Assembly (NCBI GenBank): GCA_018398805.1 | Contig: JAGFBZ010000011.1 | Location: 1,586,501-1,650,500 of the forward strand | Length of the DNA stretch: 64,000 nucleotides | Direction of reading: 5' to 3' | Origin: Hirundichthys speculiger | Lineage: Eukaryota; Chordata; Actinopteri; Beloniformes; Exocoetidae | Shown: positions 63,321 through 64,000 of the stretch, in pieces | How positions within the stretch are numbered: position 1 is the stretch's first letter | How the letters are laid out: each line of letters starts with the position of its first letter | The notes under the pieces: generated by a model | Seen by the model: only the letters and a program-made list of their open reading frames with translations | Database searches by the model: none | What the model was told of the DNA's origin: nothing | Made by a program: the position numbers and the translations under genes

Positions 63321-64000
63321 CACACGTGGACAAAATTGTTGGTACCCCTCAGTTAAAGAAGGAAAAACCCACAATTCTCACTGAAATCACTTGAAACTTA
63401 CAAAAGTAACAATAAATAAAAAATTATTGAAAATCAAATAATCAAAATCAGCCATCACTTTTGAATTGTTGATTAACATAATTATTTAAAAAACAAACCA
63501 ATGAAATAGGGCTGGACAAAAATGATGGTACCCATAACTTAATATTTTGTTGCACAACCTTTTGAGGCAATCACTGCAATTAAACGATTTCTGTATTTGT
63601 CAATGAGCGTTCTGCAGCTGTCAACAGGTATTTTGGCCCACTCCTCATGAGCAAACTGCTCCACTTGTCTCAGGTTTGATGGGTGTCTTCTCCAAATGGC
63701 ATGTTTCAGTTCCTTCCACAGATGTTCAATGGGATTCAGATCTGGGCTCATGGAAGGCCACTTTAGAATAGTCCAACGCTTTTCTCTCAGCCGTTCTTGG
63801 GTGTTTTTGGCTGTGTGTTTTGGATCGTTGTCTTGTTGGAAGACCCATGACCTGCGACTGAGACCAAGCTTTCTGACACTAGGCAGCACATTTCTCTCCA
63901 GAATGCCTTGATAGTCTTCAGATTTCATTTTACCTTGCACACATTCAAGACACCCTGTGCCAGATGCAGCAAAGCAGCCCCAAAACATTACTGAGCCTCC
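63321..64000 (-). mobile_element. Tc1-type transposon, left part (continues past window)
   Basis: The terminus CACACGTGGACAAAATTGTT follows TA at 63319. A second related word (GGACAAAAATGATGGTACC) occurs near 63514, giving the inner/outer repeat layout known from IR/DR-type Tc1 elements. The transposase runs on the minus strand out of the window. It lies in GRK6-like intron 1. Confidence 0.85.
63539..63988 (-). CDS. Tc1-type transposase (DD34E), C-terminal part, open to the window edge
   Basis: 149 codons without a stop, ending GCATKY. It shows MFWGCFAASGTGCLECVQGK, FQQDNDPKHTAK with the second catalytic Asp, and [17 protein letters not shown] with the Glu. 34 residues lie between them, the DD34E spacing of Tc1 elements. 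The first catalytic Asp and the paired-like DNA-binding domain would lie right of the window. The open frame suggests a fairly young copy. Confidence 0.88.
   Translation of the reverse strand: MFWGCFAASGTGCLECVQGKMKSEDYQGILERNVLPSVRKLGLSRRSWVFQQDNDPKHTAKNTQERLREKRWTILKWPSMSPDLNPIEHLWKELKHAIWRRHPSNLRQVEQFAHEEWAKIPVDSCRTLIDKYRNRLIAVIASKGCATKY

Overview
The window looks like nuclear DNA from a teleost (ray-finned) fish. It has spliced genes with GT/AG introns, strongly vertebrate-like proteins and a dense load of fish-type repeats: L2-like LINEs, Tc1/mariner, PIF/Harbinger, pogo/Tigger and hAT elements, including non-autonomous copies. No bacterial, organellar, CRISPR, tRNA or rRNA features were seen.

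Gene layout. (1) 523-5538 (+): last seven coding exons of DDX46, the Prp5-type RNA helicase; the gene starts left of the window. (2) 8582-9205 (+): a one-coding-exon homologue of human C5orf24 with a 5' UTR exon inferred near 6.2-6.5 kb and a probable ~5 kb 3' UTR. (3) 15846-22185 (+): TXNDC15, six exons, with a Tc1-type element in intron 1 and a hAT element in intron 4. (4) 34967-25404 (-): NOP16, five exons, with transposon relics in its large last intron. (5) 56011-56062 (+): exon 1 of a GRK4/5/6-subfamily receptor kinase, best read as GRK6, whose first intron runs off the right edge. DDX46, C5orf24 and TXNDC15 are neighbours in the same order at human 5q31. NOP16 and GRK6 lie at human 5q35, so the window joins two parts of an ancestral 5q-like linkage group. 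These genes act in separate processes (splicing, ribosome biogenesis, ciliary/ER membrane biology, receptor desensitisation) and do not form a functional cluster.

Between NOP16 and GRK6 (about 35.1-55.5 kb) lies a repeat-rich stretch. It holds a nearly full-length but frameshifted L2-type LINE (39.3-44.6 kb) whose ORF1 carries an SGNH esterase domain, a BED-finger hAT element with another hAT MITE nested inside it (49.8-51.3 kb), a broken pogo-type transposase (51.6-53.8 kb), and two further hAT-like elements with exact 8-bp target duplications. GRK6 intron 1 holds a Tigger-like MITE, a Tc1-like MITE, a second BED-finger hAT derivative and one end of a Tc1 transposon whose reading frame is open to the window edge.

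I did not find a convincing previously undescribed biological system. The observations most worth checking are the nested hAT insertions, the several short-loop inverted repeats (especially the 107-bp one in NOP16 intron 4), the intron-like gaps in the pogo-type gene, and the probable first exon of TXNDC15.
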